The notes under the pieces were generated by a model. That model was not told the DNA's origin and made no database searches. It saw nothing but the letters and a program-made list of their open reading frames with translations. The translations under genes were made by a program, and so were the position numbers. Of a stretch of DNA of 64,000 bases, positions 1-8,966 are shown one piece after another. Origin of the DNA: UBA5336 sp038745855 (GTDB lineage: Bacteria > Pseudomonadota > Alphaproteobacteria > Caulobacterales > Hyphomonadaceae); the NCBI GenBank assembly GCA_038745855.1, contig JBCDLC010000010.1:1-64000 (forward strand), in the 5' to 3' direction. Numbering within the stretch: position 1 is the first letter of the stretch; the number at the start of each line of letters is the position of its first letter.

Positions 1-50
1 CCCGCGCGCGGAAACGCGGGCGGCTGCCCGCTACTCACGGAAAGCAGAAA
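1..50 (-). repeat. Dispersed ~50-bp structured repeat, copy 1
   Basis: The reverse complement of this stretch matches 35065-35114 at about 46 of 50 positions when aligned by eye. The copy folds: CCCGCG at 1-6 can pair with CGCGGG at 15-20, and CGGGC with GCCCG just after. The other copy lies between the 3' ends of xthA and a hypothetical gene, so this may be an intergenic hairpin or terminator-like element family. The window edge cuts off its left context. Confidence 0.6.
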
Positions 51-355
51 CCCTCACGAACCGGAGCCAAAACCAAAGTCCTGACCCCGCATCTGCGCGG
101 AACCAGAGCACAGCTCAAAATCAGCGCTCCGTATCGACGCCCAGCGTCGCAAGGCCGACCGGCCGCCGGCGCAACTGCGCCGCCCCCGCGGAGGCGTTTG
201 GCGCAAGCCAAACTGCCGCGAGCGAAATAAACAAGCTACGCGCCCGATGTGAGAAATTCAGAAAGCCCCACAGTCCTGAACCGGATCCATCGCGTAGCGA
301 AGCGCGAAAGCGCGAAGCCCAGTGGGGGATCAAAGCATAAAGCGACGTCAGCAAC
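51..355. other. Intergenic stretch, no supported gene
   Basis: About 300 bases without a convincing gene. A 77-codon minus-strand reading frame (121-354) exists, but its arginine/serine/alanine-rich product resembles a high-GC shadow frame and has no clear ribosome binding site. I see no RNA gene here. Confidence 0.4.
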
Positions 356-1483
356 CTAAAGGAACTTGCGGATGATGTCGTGGAAGACGTCCTGGATCTG
401 GAGATCCGGTTCCACCACGTCGGCGATCTTGGGCCAGGCTTCGACGCCCCTGGCGCTATTGACGAAAATCACCCCGCCATTGCCGGTTTCGGGGTTGTAG
501 TAGCCGATGGCGCCTTCGCTGCGGTCGTTGCCGCCGTGGTGGACCGCGAGGCCATCGTCATAGCCGAAGAGGAACCAGCCGATGCCGTGGCCATAGGGGT
601 CCGGACATGGATCCACCGCATCTGCCCCGCAGCCCCAGATCGCATGGTCTGTGAGCGATGTCTGAAGCTCGGTCCGCTCGGCAGCGGCTGTGTCGCTGAC
701 CGCCGCATTGTCCATCGTCGCAATCAGGAACGCAGCATGGTCTTCCACGGAAACGAACAGGTCGTCGGCGGCGCTCCAATAATCGGTTTCTAGGGTGTAA
801 TCGGTGAGGAAAGCGCCTTCGGCATCGACCGGCGTGACGATATTTGCACTGGTCTTCGCAACGTCGTGACTGTTGGTCGCCGTATCCATTCCGATCGGAT
901 CGAAGACGGTCTCGCGGACGATGTCAGGGAAGGGCTGGCCGAGTTTGGCCTCGAGGAAATGGGCGAAGATACGGAACCCGATACCGGAATAGTTGTAGGC
1001 GCCATTTCCAGGTTCGTCGATGAAGGCGAGCTTTCCGTCCTCGTACTCGAACGGCCAATTCCGAAAGCCGGCCTGGTGGGTGAGCAGAATACGCGGCGTG
1101 AGTTTTTCATGCCGGGGATCGGCGGCGATATCCGGGTGGATGTAATGGGCCGAGATCGGCTCATCGAGGTCGATTACGCCGCGACTGACAAGGCGAAGGG
1201 CTGTCTCCGCCGTGATCGACTTGTTGACCGATGCGGTATTGAACACGGTTTCGGACGTTACCGGGACCCCTGGCGATTGCTCGCCATAATAGCCCGTCCA
1301 GACCAATGTTCGGTCGCGAATGATACCGATCCCGACGCTGGCCGCGTTATATTCGTCCATGATGTCGGAAATCGCCGCCTCTGCGCCCTCGGGCGGCGAA
1401 TATTCTGGCGGCGGCAAGGCCTCTCGCACGGTTGTGCAAGCCGCAGTGAAAAGGATGCTGAACGATAGGATTGCCGGCTTCAT
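356..1483 (-). CDS. Serine hydrolase lipoprotein, class C beta-lactamase/esterase fold
   Basis: A 375-residue protein with a lipoprotein signal (lipobox ending at Cys16 in LFTAAC), so probably anchored in the envelope. The catalytic S-x-x-K of penicillin-recognising and family VIII esterase enzymes is at residues 85-88 (SVNK). A YNYSG segment sits at the usual Tyr motif, and HHGG takes the place of the KTG motif near the C-terminus. Family members are esterases, D-aminopeptidases or penicillin-binding-like hydrolases; the substrate cannot be read from sequence. It lies just downstream of manC on the same strand with a short gap. The variant third motif makes an esterase or peptidase more likely than a true beta-lactamase. 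Confidence 0.85.
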   Translation of the reverse strand: MKPAILSFSILFTAACTTVREALPPPEYSPPEGAEAAISDIMDEYNAASVGIGIIRDRTLVWTGYYGEQSPGVPVTSETVFNTASVNKSITAETALRLVSRGVIDLDEPISAHYIHPDIAADPRHEKLTPRILLTHQAGFRNWPFEYEDGKLAFIDEPGNGAYNYSGIGFRIFAHFLEAKLGQPFPDIVRETVFDPIGMDTATNSHDVAKTSANIVTPVDAEGAFLTDYTLETDYWSAADDLFVSVEDHAAFLIATMDNAAVSDTAAAERTELQTSLTDHAIWGCGADAVDPCPDPYGHGIGWFLFGYDDGLAVHHGGNDRSEGAIGYYNPETGNGGVIFVNSARGVEAWPKIADVVEPDLQIQDVFHDIIRKFL

Positions 1484-1514
1484 CCGTGTCCTCTCAGTCG
1501 ATGGTTATGGCGCT

Positions 1515-2591
1515 TCAAATTGCATCGTCGCGGCCATCTTTTTTCAGGCGTTCGACGATTGTTTTCACGTCCTGGACGCGGGATTTCGGCGCAACGAGCA
1601 CCGTGTTGCCGCTGGCAATGACAACAAGGCCCTCAAGGCCAATTGCGGTTAAAAGGGTGCCATCCTCGCTGCGCAAATAGCAATCACTGGTATCGATGGC
1701 GACGACATCGCCACGCTCGGATACCGGGTCGAGGTCGGAAAGGGCGCTCCAGGAGCCAATATCGCTCCACCCGCAGCGGAGCGGTCCGTAAACGGCAGCC
1801 CGGGTGGTTTTCTCCATGACGGTGTAGTCGATGGAAACGGAAGGGCAGGTTTCAAAGATACCAGGGTCGAGAATGCGCGCCCCGGATGGTGTGTCTGCCC
1901 CATGCTCCAGGGCTCGGCCGGTGATAGAGCGGATTTCCGGTGCATGGGCAGCAAGCTCCTCGCCCATGGTTTTTGGGGAGAAAAGGAAGATCCCGCCATT
2001 CCAGGCATAGTTGCCATCGGCGAGATAACGGATGGCGGTTTCAAGATCAGGCTTTTCCACAAACGCGTCGCAAACCGAGAGGGACCCATCAATCGCTCCG
2101 CCCCGCCGAATGTAGCCATATCCGGTTTCGGGATGGGTCGGCTCGATGCCAAACGTGGTGATGAGTCCGCGCTCCAGGGTTGCAGGCGCTGCACCAGCGA
2201 TGGCTGCTCTGAAGGCCGAAGGGTCGGCCATGTGATGGTCGGAAGGCAGCAGCAGGACAAGGGACTCTGGGTCCTCGGCCAAATCAGCGGCCATCGCGGC
2301 AACGGCGGTCGTGTTTCGTCCAAAAGGTTCGAGCAGCACCCGATGGGGCGTAACATCGATCTCCGCGAGCTGCTCTGCGATCAGATTTGCATGGCCAGCG
2401 CCGCCAATCACGCTGGGCAGGGCGAAAGTGATCGGGCCGGAACGGCCTATGACCCGCGCAAGGGTTTGCTGGAACAGCGACCGATCACCGAGGAGGCGCT
2501 GGAACTGTTTCGGATTACCGGCGGTCGAAAGGGGCCAGAGCCGTGTGCCCGAACCGCCGGCCATGATGACGGGATAGACTGTGATCGTCAC
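1515..2591 (-). CDS. manC: Mannose-1-phosphate guanylyltransferase
   Basis: Makes GDP-mannose from mannose-1-phosphate and GTP, feeding cell-surface polysaccharides. The nucleotidyltransferase signature AGGSGTRLWPLS is at residues 11-22, with the sugar-binding FVEKP and NGGIFLF blocks in the middle. At 358 residues it has only the transferase domain and lacks the C-terminal cupin isomerase domain of bifunctional ManC/AlgA proteins. It may supply the O-antigen ligase locus near 30 kb, but the two are not linked. Confident in family; GTP preference follows from the family. Confidence 0.92.
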   Translation of the reverse strand: MTITVYPVIMAGGSGTRLWPLSTAGNPKQFQRLLGDRSLFQQTLARVIGRSGPITFALPSVIGGAGHANLIAEQLAEIDVTPHRVLLEPFGRNTTAVAAMAADLAEDPESLVLLLPSDHHMADPSAFRAAIAGAAPATLERGLITTFGIEPTHPETGYGYIRRGGAIDGSLSVCDAFVEKPDLETAIRYLADGNYAWNGGIFLFSPKTMGEELAAHAPEIRSITGRALEHGADTPSGARILDPGIFETCPSVSIDYTVMEKTTRAAVYGPLRCGWSDIGSWSALSDLDPVSERGDVVAIDTSDCYLRSEDGTLLTAIGLEGLVVIASGNTVLVAPKSRVQDVKTIVERLKKDGRDDAI

Positions 2592-2636
2592 GGGGCTCTC
2601 ACTCCACGGTCGTGGCCGGTATGGCGGCAGCGTCCA

Positions 2637-3173
2637 TCAGGCTCGCGGCGCCAAGGTTTCAGGCTTGCGAATGGCTTTCCATGCCAGGACTTTGACCGCA
2701 AGTTTGCCGTTCTCCAGCAGCCAGCGGGCTTCCACATAGCCGGTGCTCCTGGAGCGATTGACGACTTCCGCTTCGATCCGAATGACGCCGCCGCTGACCG
2801 GCCTGAAGAGTTTGATCTGCAGGTCCTGGGTCGTGAAATCCTCCCCCTCTTCCAAAGCGGAGAACATGCACATGGACACAACATGGTCAGACAATGCACC
2901 GACCCAGCCGCCGAAGACCCGCCCGGGCTGGATGTCATGGGCTCCGTCATTGGGCCACTCATAAACAAGGCGACCCGGTGCAACCCGCTTCAGCCAGCGT
3001 TCCGGCTGAATACCAAGCGTCTGGAGCGCCAGGGGTTTGGATGCCCACGATCCGGATTGGATCGCGTCGATGAACATGCGGAACACAGGATTGTTGCCAG
3101 CATCCTCGACCTGCATCGGCGCGTCTCTTGCCGGTGTGACCGTTCCTTCTTCCGTCGGCGAGCGATCAGCCAT
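2637..3173 (-). CDS. PaaI-like hotdog-fold acyl-CoA thioesterase
   Basis: 178 residues. The C-terminal two thirds look like a hotdog-fold thioesterase of the PaaI/4HBT type: a GRVFGGWVGALSDHVVSM helix segment, then strands ending in EARWLLENGKLAVKVLAWK. Such enzymes hydrolyse acyl-CoA thioesters in the cytoplasm. The start codon overlaps the stop of the upstream SDR gene by one base (TGATG), so the two are probably translationally coupled and act on related acyl-CoA intermediates. The substrate is unknown. The first ~35 residues look flexible. Confidence 0.8.
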   Translation of the reverse strand: MADRSPTEEGTVTPARDAPMQVEDAGNNPVFRMFIDAIQSGSWASKPLALQTLGIQPERWLKRVAPGRLVYEWPNDGAHDIQPGRVFGGWVGALSDHVVSMCMFSALEEGEDFTTQDLQIKLFRPVSGGVIRIEAEVVNRSRSTGYVEARWLLENGKLAVKVLAWKAIRKPETLAPRA

Positions 3174-3940
3174 CAGGTAATTGTCTGCCCGCCATCCACA
3201 ACCATCATCTGGCCGGTCGTGAAGCTACCGGCTTTCGATGCCAGGTATACGGCGATGCCGGCGAGTTCCTCGGGCTCACCTATACGCTTGAGCGGTGTTG
3301 TCGCCGTGGCGCGCTTCAGGGTTTCTGGGTTCTCCCACAAAGCCCGTGCGAAATCGGTGCGCACGAGACCCGGAGCAATTGCATTCACGCGCACATTATC
3401 TGGCCCGTATTCGGCGGCGAGATTGCGGACGAGTTGGAAGTCGGCGGCCTTGGAAATGTTGTACGCACCGATCACGGGCGATGCGCGCAATCCGCCGATG
3501 GATGAGACGATGATGATCGCCCCTTCTTTTCGCGCGCGCATTTCGGGCGCGCACATCTGAGCCAGCCAATGATTGGAGATGATGTTATTGGAGAGGATTT
3601 TCTCGAACTGCTCGTCGGAAATGCCTTCCATCGGGCCATAATAGGGATTGGAAGCCGCATTGCAGACGACAATATCGACCTTGCCAAAAGCAGACTTGGT
3701 CGCGTCGACCATGGCTTGCAGTTCGTCTTTCGATGAAATGCTCGCGGGGACGGCGATTGCGGCTTCGCGGCCCTGTTTCTCGTTGATGGCCGCAGCCACC
3801 TCCTGGCAGGGTCCGGGCTTTCTGGAGGAGATTGTCACATTGGCGCCGTGGTCGGCGAAAGCTTCTGCGATGGCCTTGCCGATGCCGCGGGAAGAGCCGG
3901 TGATGACGGCTGTTTTTCCCGTCAGATCGAAGAGTTGCAT
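3173..3940 (-). CDS. Short-chain dehydrogenase/reductase
   Basis: A 255-residue classical SDR. The cofactor motif TGSSRGIG is at residues 14-21, a CNAAS variant of the NNAG motif near 94-98, a catalytic serine around 146-147, and Y160-x-x-x-K164. The C-terminal block ending GQMMVVDGGQTIT is typical of FabG-like enzymes. It catalyses an NAD(P)-dependent oxidation or reduction of an alcohol/ketone; the substrate is not predictable. It is the first gene of a two-gene unit with the PaaI thioesterase, suggesting an acyl-CoA-linked pathway. Confidence 0.9.
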   Translation of the reverse strand: MQLFDLTGKTAVITGSSRGIGKAIAEAFADHGANVTISSRKPGPCQEVAAAINEKQGREAAIAVPASISSKDELQAMVDATKSAFGKVDIVVCNAASNPYYGPMEGISDEQFEKILSNNIISNHWLAQMCAPEMRARKEGAIIIVSSIGGLRASPVIGAYNISKAADFQLVRNLAAEYGPDNVRVNAIAPGLVRTDFARALWENPETLKRATATTPLKRIGEPEELAGIAVYLASKAGSFTTGQMMVVDGGQTIT

Positions 3941-4177
3941 GCGTTTCCTCCAAGTCGTGTTTGCCTATTGCGGTAGCGCAAGGGATCGCCGTCTGTCCAC
4001 TCGAATGGGTCTATCTTGGGGGCGGGGCGCAAGCCGCTTGTCTGCACAGGTTTCAATTGTTTCCAGCTACCCTCTGGAAAACTCTTTCGTTTCCGCCCCT
4101 TGCCGGCGCGCGCTTTGGGCATAAACCCTTTCCGGAGGCGCGTTCGTCGCTGGGCAGCATTCAACCAGGTACAAACC

Positions 4178-5305
4178 ATGAAGCTTGCGGTTCTGAGAGA
4201 GACGGCTGATGCCGAAACGCGCGTGGCAGCGACGCCTGAAACGGTGAAGCGGCTTGCGGGCGATGGACATTCGATCGTCATTGAAACTGCAGCCGGCAAG
4301 CAGGCAGGGTTCCTCGATCGCGACTATACAGATGCCGGCGCGGCCATCGCGACGACACCTGCGGAAGCGGTCTCAGGTGCTGATGTTCTTCTGAAAGTTC
4401 GGGGACCGACGGTGCAGGAGATCGAGACCCTTCCGTCTGGCTTGACAGTCATCGGGCTTCTAGATCCGACGAACATGGCCGAGGTCTTGCCCGCGATTAA
4501 TGACAAGTCGCTCACCATGCTGGCGATGGAGTTCACGCCTCGGATCACGCGGGCGCAGTCGATGGATGCCCTGTCCTCGCAGTCAAACCTGTCGGGCTAC
4601 CGGGCCGTTATCGAGGGCTCGCAGATCTATGGGAGGGCGCTGCCCATGATGATGACGGCGGCGGGCACGATTGCGCCGGCGAAGGTGTTCGTGATGGGCG
4701 CGGGTGTTGCTGGCCTGCAGGCCATCGCGACTGCTCGCCGGCTAGGCGGCGTGGTGACAGCGACCGATGTCCGTCCTGCGGCAAAGGAACAGGTGGCTTC
4801 GGTGGGCGCGAAATTCATCGCCGTCGAGGACGAAGAATTCAAGGCGGCGGAAACGGCAGGCGGCTACGCCAAGCAGATGTCCGACGAATACCAGAAGAAA
4901 CAGGCCGACCTCACGGCCGAGCACATCGCCAAGCAGGATATCGTCGTGACCACGGCGCTGATCCCAGGTCGACCTGCCCCGGTGCTGGTGACCGAAGAGA
5001 TGGTCAAATCCATGCGGCCCGGCTCTGTCATCGTCGATATGGCGGTTGCGCAAGGTGGGAACTGCCCACTGTCTAAACCCGACGAGGTCGTCGATGTGGG
5101 CGGGGTGAAGATCGCAGGGTTCTCGAACCTGCCCGCGCGTCTTCCGGCGGACGCCAGTGCGCTTTATGCGAAAAACCTCTTCGCTTTTCTGCCCTTGATT
5201 ACGGCAGAGGATGGCGCGCTGAACCTCGATACCGATGATGAGATCGTCACCGCGATGGTGCTGACACGCGGCGGTGAAACCGTGAATGAAAGGTTGAAAG
5301 CATGA
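4178..5305 (+). CDS. pntAA: NAD(P) transhydrogenase subunit alpha, part 1 (NAD-binding domain I)
   Basis: The soluble NAD(H)-binding domain of the proton-translocating transhydrogenase, which uses the proton gradient to make NADPH from NADH. The start at 4178 gives MKLAVLRETADAETRVA, the canonical N-terminus; an upstream in-frame ATG at 4016 would add 54 residues of arginine-rich sequence unlike the family. The Rossmann motif VMGAGVAGLQAIATARRLG and the segment RPAPVLVTEEMV are diagnostic. It is 375 residues and overlaps pntAB by 4 bases (ATGA). As in many alphaproteobacteria, the alpha subunit is split into two genes. Confidence 0.95.
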   Translation: MKLAVLRETADAETRVAATPETVKRLAGDGHSIVIETAAGKQAGFLDRDYTDAGAAIATTPAEAVSGADVLLKVRGPTVQEIETLPSGLTVIGLLDPTNMAEVLPAINDKSLTMLAMEFTPRITRAQSMDALSSQSNLSGYRAVIEGSQIYGRALPMMMTAAGTIAPAKVFVMGAGVAGLQAIATARRLGGVVTATDVRPAAKEQVASVGAKFIAVEDEEFKAAETAGGYAKQMSDEYQKKQADLTAEHIAKQDIVVTTALIPGRPAPVLVTEEMVKSMRPGSVIVDMAVAQGGNCPLSKPDEVVDVGGVKIAGFSNLPARLPADASALYAKNLFAFLPLITAEDGALNLDTDDEIVTAMVLTRGGETVNERLKA

Positions 5306-5697
5306 GTATCCGGCTTCCGATCCTTGGCTTTGCCAGCCTCGCTGCGGCGGCCTTCGCCGGCCCAGCCTTTGCGGCGTCCACGAGTGCAGCCGCCAGCCCG
5401 ACAGTGTTTCTGGCCGTGATTTTCGTGCTGGCGATCTTCGTCGGATATTATGTTGTCTGGTCGGTGACGCCAGCGCTGCATACGCCGCTAATGTCCGTCA
5501 CGAACGCGATCTCGGCCATCGTCGTGGTGGCTGGAGTGATCGCCGCAGCGGCTGTCTCACTCGACGGTGAGGTGACCCGGCAGACCTGGACCGCGCGTGG
5601 TCTTGGCGCAGCGGCGGTGTTCTTTGCGTCCATCAACATTTTTGGCGGCTTTCTCGTCACCCGGCGCATGCTGGCCATGTACAGGAAAAAATCATGA
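5302..5697 (+). CDS. pntAB: NAD(P) transhydrogenase subunit alpha, part 2 (membrane domain)
   Basis: A 131-residue inner-membrane protein with an N-terminal hydrophobic, signal-like stretch followed by about three membrane helices. The block SVTPALHTPLMSVTNAISAI is the hallmark of the transhydrogenase alpha membrane domain. It pairs with PntB to form the proton channel. It overlaps pntAA (ATGA at its start) and pntB (ATGA at its end), so the three proteins are probably co-translated. The alanine-rich first 25 residues (ending AFAAS) look like a cleavable signal peptide, a feature I would not expect from every homologue. Confidence 0.93.
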   Translation: MSIRLPILGFASLAAAAFAGPAFAASTSAAASPTVFLAVIFVLAIFVGYYVVWSVTPALHTPLMSVTNAISAIVVVAGVIAAAAVSLDGEVTRQTWTARGLGAAAVFFASINIFGGFLVTRRMLAMYRKKS

Positions 5698-7112
5698 CCG
5701 CTGATCTCGCTGCGCTGCTCTATGCCGCTTCGGCGGTGCTCTTCATTCTGTCTATTCGGGGACTGTCGAGCCCGGAAACCGCGACGTCGGGCAACAAGCT
5801 TGGCATGGCCGGGATGGCGCTCGCCCTGCTGACGACCTTTGCGATCATCGCGCAGAATCTGGAGCCGGTGACGATCGCCATGATCGCCGGTGCGTTGCTG
5901 GCTGGTGGCCTGGTTGGCGGCTGGCTGGCGAACCGCGCGCCCATGACCGACATGCCTCAATTGGTTGGCGCCTTCAACGCGCTCGGTGGCGGCGCCTCGC
6001 TGCTCGTGGCGGGTGCAGCATTCTACGCGCCCGAGAGTTTCGGGCTCGCGCTTGGCAATGGCGTTGGGCGGCTCAGCGCGCAATCTGTCGTTGAGATCTG
6101 CATTTCCGCCCTGCTGGGCGCAGTGACAGTTTCGGGATCCATCGTTGCGTTCGCCAAGCTGAACGGGAACATGTCTGGCGCGCCGATCCTTCTACCAGCG
6201 CGGCACCTCCTGAACATTGCGCTCGCGGGAGGCGTCATAGCGATGATCGTCCTATTGGCGATGGGCCAGGGGACGGCTGAGTACGCCTTTTGGGGCGTGG
6301 TGATCCTCGCGCTGATCCTCGGGATCACGTTGATAATCCCGATCGGTGGGGCCGACATGCCGGTGGTGATCGCGGTGCTGAACTCATATTCCGGCTGGGC
6401 AGCGGCGGCGCTTGGATTCACACTGTCGAATTTGGGCCTGATCATCACAGGCACCCTGGTCGGCTCTTCTGGTGCCATCTTGTCGTACATCATGTGCAAG
6501 GGGATGAACCGCTCATTTGCGAACGTGCTCCTTGGGGGCTTTGGTGCGGATGATGGCGGCGGCGCTGCTGTGGGGGCTCAGGTCGACCGGCCCTACAAAC
6601 GCGGATCCGCAGAGGATGCGGCTTTCATCATGAAGAACGCGTCGAAGGTCATCATTGTGCCGGGATACGGCATGGCCGTGGCCCAGGCCCAGCACGCGAT
6701 CAAGGAAATGGCCGACACACTGAAAGCCGAGGGTGTCGAAGTAAAATATGCGATCCACCCGGTTGCTGGCCGGATGCCTGGGCACATGAACGTTCTGCTT
6801 GCCGAGGCCCAAGTGCCCTATGATGACGTGTTCGAGTTGGAGGATATCAACAACGATTTCCGGAGCGCTGAAGTCGCCTTCGTGATTGGCGCGAACGACG
6901 TCACCAACCCAGCCGCCAAGGACGATACCAGCTCGCCAATCTACGGCATGCCGGTCCTTGACGTCGAGAATGCCGGGACAGTGCTCTTCGTCAAACGCTC
7001 AATGGGGTCGGGCTATGCCGGTATCCAGAATGAGCTGTTCTTCCGAGACAACACGATGATGCTGCTATCCGACGCGAAAAAGATGGTCGAGAACATCGTC
7101 AAGGCGCTGTAG
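5694..7112 (+). CDS. pntB: NAD(P) transhydrogenase subunit beta
   Basis: A 472-residue polytopic membrane protein with a C-terminal NADP(H)-binding domain III. Many hydrophobic helices fill roughly the first 270 residues; then VIIVPGYGMAVAQAQH, GRMPGHMNVLLAEA and the late VLFVKRSMGSGYAG block mark the NADP site. Last gene of the pnt operon. Together the three subunits couple proton influx to hydride transfer from NADH to NADP+, supplying NADPH, for example to the crotonyl-CoA carboxylase/reductase encoded near 21 kb (an inferred link). Confidence 0.95.
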   Translation: MTADLAALLYAASAVLFILSIRGLSSPETATSGNKLGMAGMALALLTTFAIIAQNLEPVTIAMIAGALLAGGLVGGWLANRAPMTDMPQLVGAFNALGGGASLLVAGAAFYAPESFGLALGNGVGRLSAQSVVEICISALLGAVTVSGSIVAFAKLNGNMSGAPILLPARHLLNIALAGGVIAMIVLLAMGQGTAEYAFWGVVILALILGITLIIPIGGADMPVVIAVLNSYSGWAAAALGFTLSNLGLIITGTLVGSSGAILSYIMCKGMNRSFANVLLGGFGADDGGGAAVGAQVDRPYKRGSAEDAAFIMKNASKVIIVPGYGMAVAQAQHAIKEMADTLKAEGVEVKYAIHPVAGRMPGHMNVLLAEAQVPYDDVFELEDINNDFRSAEVAFVIGANDVTNPAAKDDTSSPIYGMPVLDVENAGTVLFVKRSMGSGYAGIQNELFFRDNTMMLLSDAKKMVENIVKAL

Positions 7113-7157
7113 CGCATCTTCGTCTTCGGCTGAAACGGCCCAGGCCGTGTGAATCGC

Positions 7158-8822
7158 TCAAGGCAGTTTCCAGTGATTGGCGAGAATGCTGGCCAGAATC
7201 TGGGTGCGTTCACGGACGATCTCAGCGGTCCAGGCTTGCTGGTCAACGAGATCGCGGGTGAGCGCGAATGGATTCTCACCGTTGGGACCGAAATAGACCC
7301 GCTTCTTTTCGCGGTAATTCAGCCGGTCTGCGCTTTGATTCTGCTGGTGGGTCAGCAGGACGAAGTTGCCGAGTGTGTCGCAGAGTTCCCGGCGCCGACC
7401 CGTATCGGACCAAGTGGTCAGCCAATGGCTTTTGGCGGGCGGGTTGCGAGGAAGGACATGCTCGACGGTCGCGTCGGCTTCAGGCGGCAGGGTTGTTCCC
7501 CCCTCCACGGCGGCATTCAGACGTAGCGCCATGGCGCGGCGTTGGCTGAATGTCGCGAACCGGCCCGTCAGTCGTTCGCGAACCTTGTCGGCCTCCTCCT
7601 TGCCGATCGCAAGGGGGCCATCGGGTGCGAAAAGAACTTCGTCATCGCCGATCGCATCGATCACGCGGCGATAGCGGCGGTCACGCTGTTCGCGCTTGTG
7701 GACAACAAGCTGGATCACATAGGCAAGCCGTTCGAGGCCCCAGAAGAACTCCTCCGATGCGGGGTCTGCCACCCCGCGTTCCATGAGGAACTTCAAGGAT
7801 GGCGCTTTCCACCCTGAATGGTCGATGGCGCGCATCCGATTAAGGTAGTCATTGATCCCCCGGGCCACAGCCTGGGCGCCCATACGTCCGGTCTTCAGGT
7901 CCATATAGGCGGACACATAGGCCGGCATGTGTTCTTCGAGGAAGTTCCGTGGGCTAACTTTCTCAAGGACGGACCGCTTGAATCCGGAGACAAGGTCTCC
8001 TTTCGGGTTTCGGTCATGCAACGCCCGGATCTGTCGAAGCAGATCATCGAGGGAGTCCGATCCGAGAACGGCTTCGTACTCAGCCCATTGCGCCGAATAA
8101 TCATTGGCTTGTTCGCGATCAAACCGGGCAGCTTCAAAGAGTTCGGTCTTGATAATGTCGTGCGCGTTGGGATCTCGCCCGCGCGTATTGAGGACACGGT
8201 AGACCTGGTAGCCGCGATCGCGATTGTCGACGGTGACCCGAACAAGCGCGCAACGGTCGAGAAGCGTTGTGGCCAGGGCCCGGCGGCTTTCTTCATCAAG
8301 GCGTGAAACCTGGGACCCAAGAGCCTTTGCCGCCTCTGCAATGCGGTGCTGACTGCCAACGAGTTGCGCATCACCTGAAACGTCGTGGCGTTCGGCCTGA
8401 CCCGGCGTCTGGATGCGCTGGCGGAAAAATTCTGCGTCGAGTTGGTTGAGATTCAGGCGATAATTGCCCGGCTCACCCCGTTCCGGGTCGGGCTCGTCAT
8501 AGATCAGCGCTTGGATCTGCCGGGCGAAATTGGGGTCTGGCTCGTGATCGCGGAGAAGGCAAAGTAGGATGGTGAGGGTTGTGAGGCGCTGCTGTCCATC
8601 GACGATTTCGAGGCTGTTGAATTGGCCGCTGGTATTGACGACGATCGCACCAATGAAGTGTAACTCTTCGAGTTCGGAGGCGTCCTGCAGATCCTGCATG
8701 AGTGCAGTCGCTTCTCGTTCGCCCCAGGAATAGCTGCGTTGGTAGGACGGCATTGAGAGGCGTTGGCCGGGCGCAAAGAGGTCCTTGATGGCAAGGTCCT
8801 GGGATTGAATGCCGAGATCCAT
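7158..8822 (-). CDS. DUF262/DUF1524 protein, GmrSD-like stand-alone nuclease
   Basis: 554 residues with two recognisable parts. The N-terminal DUF262 (ParB/sulfiredoxin-like) domain has YQRSYSWGERE near residue 28 and the nucleotide-binding signature DGQQRLTTL. The C-terminal DUF1524 His-Me finger nuclease part shows TVEHVLPRNP, then LGNFVLLTHQQNQSA and a following N-Y-R-E-K-K-R block. These domains together define GmrSD-type IV restriction enzymes and SspE/BrxU relatives that cut modified or phage DNA using a nucleotide. No ssp, brx or pgl genes lie beside it, so it looks like a solitary defence gene. Convergent with pntB. Confidence 0.85.
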   Translation of the reverse strand: MDLGIQSQDLAIKDLFAPGQRLSMPSYQRSYSWGEREATALMQDLQDASELEELHFIGAIVVNTSGQFNSLEIVDGQQRLTTLTILLCLLRDHEPDPNFARQIQALIYDEPDPERGEPGNYRLNLNQLDAEFFRQRIQTPGQAERHDVSGDAQLVGSQHRIAEAAKALGSQVSRLDEESRRALATTLLDRCALVRVTVDNRDRGYQVYRVLNTRGRDPNAHDIIKTELFEAARFDREQANDYSAQWAEYEAVLGSDSLDDLLRQIRALHDRNPKGDLVSGFKRSVLEKVSPRNFLEEHMPAYVSAYMDLKTGRMGAQAVARGINDYLNRMRAIDHSGWKAPSLKFLMERGVADPASEEFFWGLERLAYVIQLVVHKREQRDRRYRRVIDAIGDDEVLFAPDGPLAIGKEEADKVRERLTGRFATFSQRRAMALRLNAAVEGGTTLPPEADATVEHVLPRNPPAKSHWLTTWSDTGRRRELCDTLGNFVLLTHQQNQSADRLNYREKKRVYFGPNGENPFALTRDLVDQQAWTAEIVRERTQILASILANHWKLP

Positions 8823-8966
8823 CTGGGGTCCTTTCTCGAAACTCTACACTGGGGTCGCGCGACCCTTGTATGCTGGCTTAGACGCTCGCCTCAATTGGCT
8901 CAACGCTTCCACATCGGTGCAACACGCAATAACAGGCTGGGCTTGGACCTGGATGAGGACCGCACC

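Noticed and set aside
121..354. 77-codon minus-strand frame near the left edge
   Set aside because: No ribosome binding site or family pattern; composition fits a shadow frame.
1902..3560. 552-codon plus-strand open frame across manC, the thioesterase and the SDR
   Set aside because: Antisense to three genes with clear family motifs; its own product shows no recognisable domain and is typical of high-GC mirror frames.
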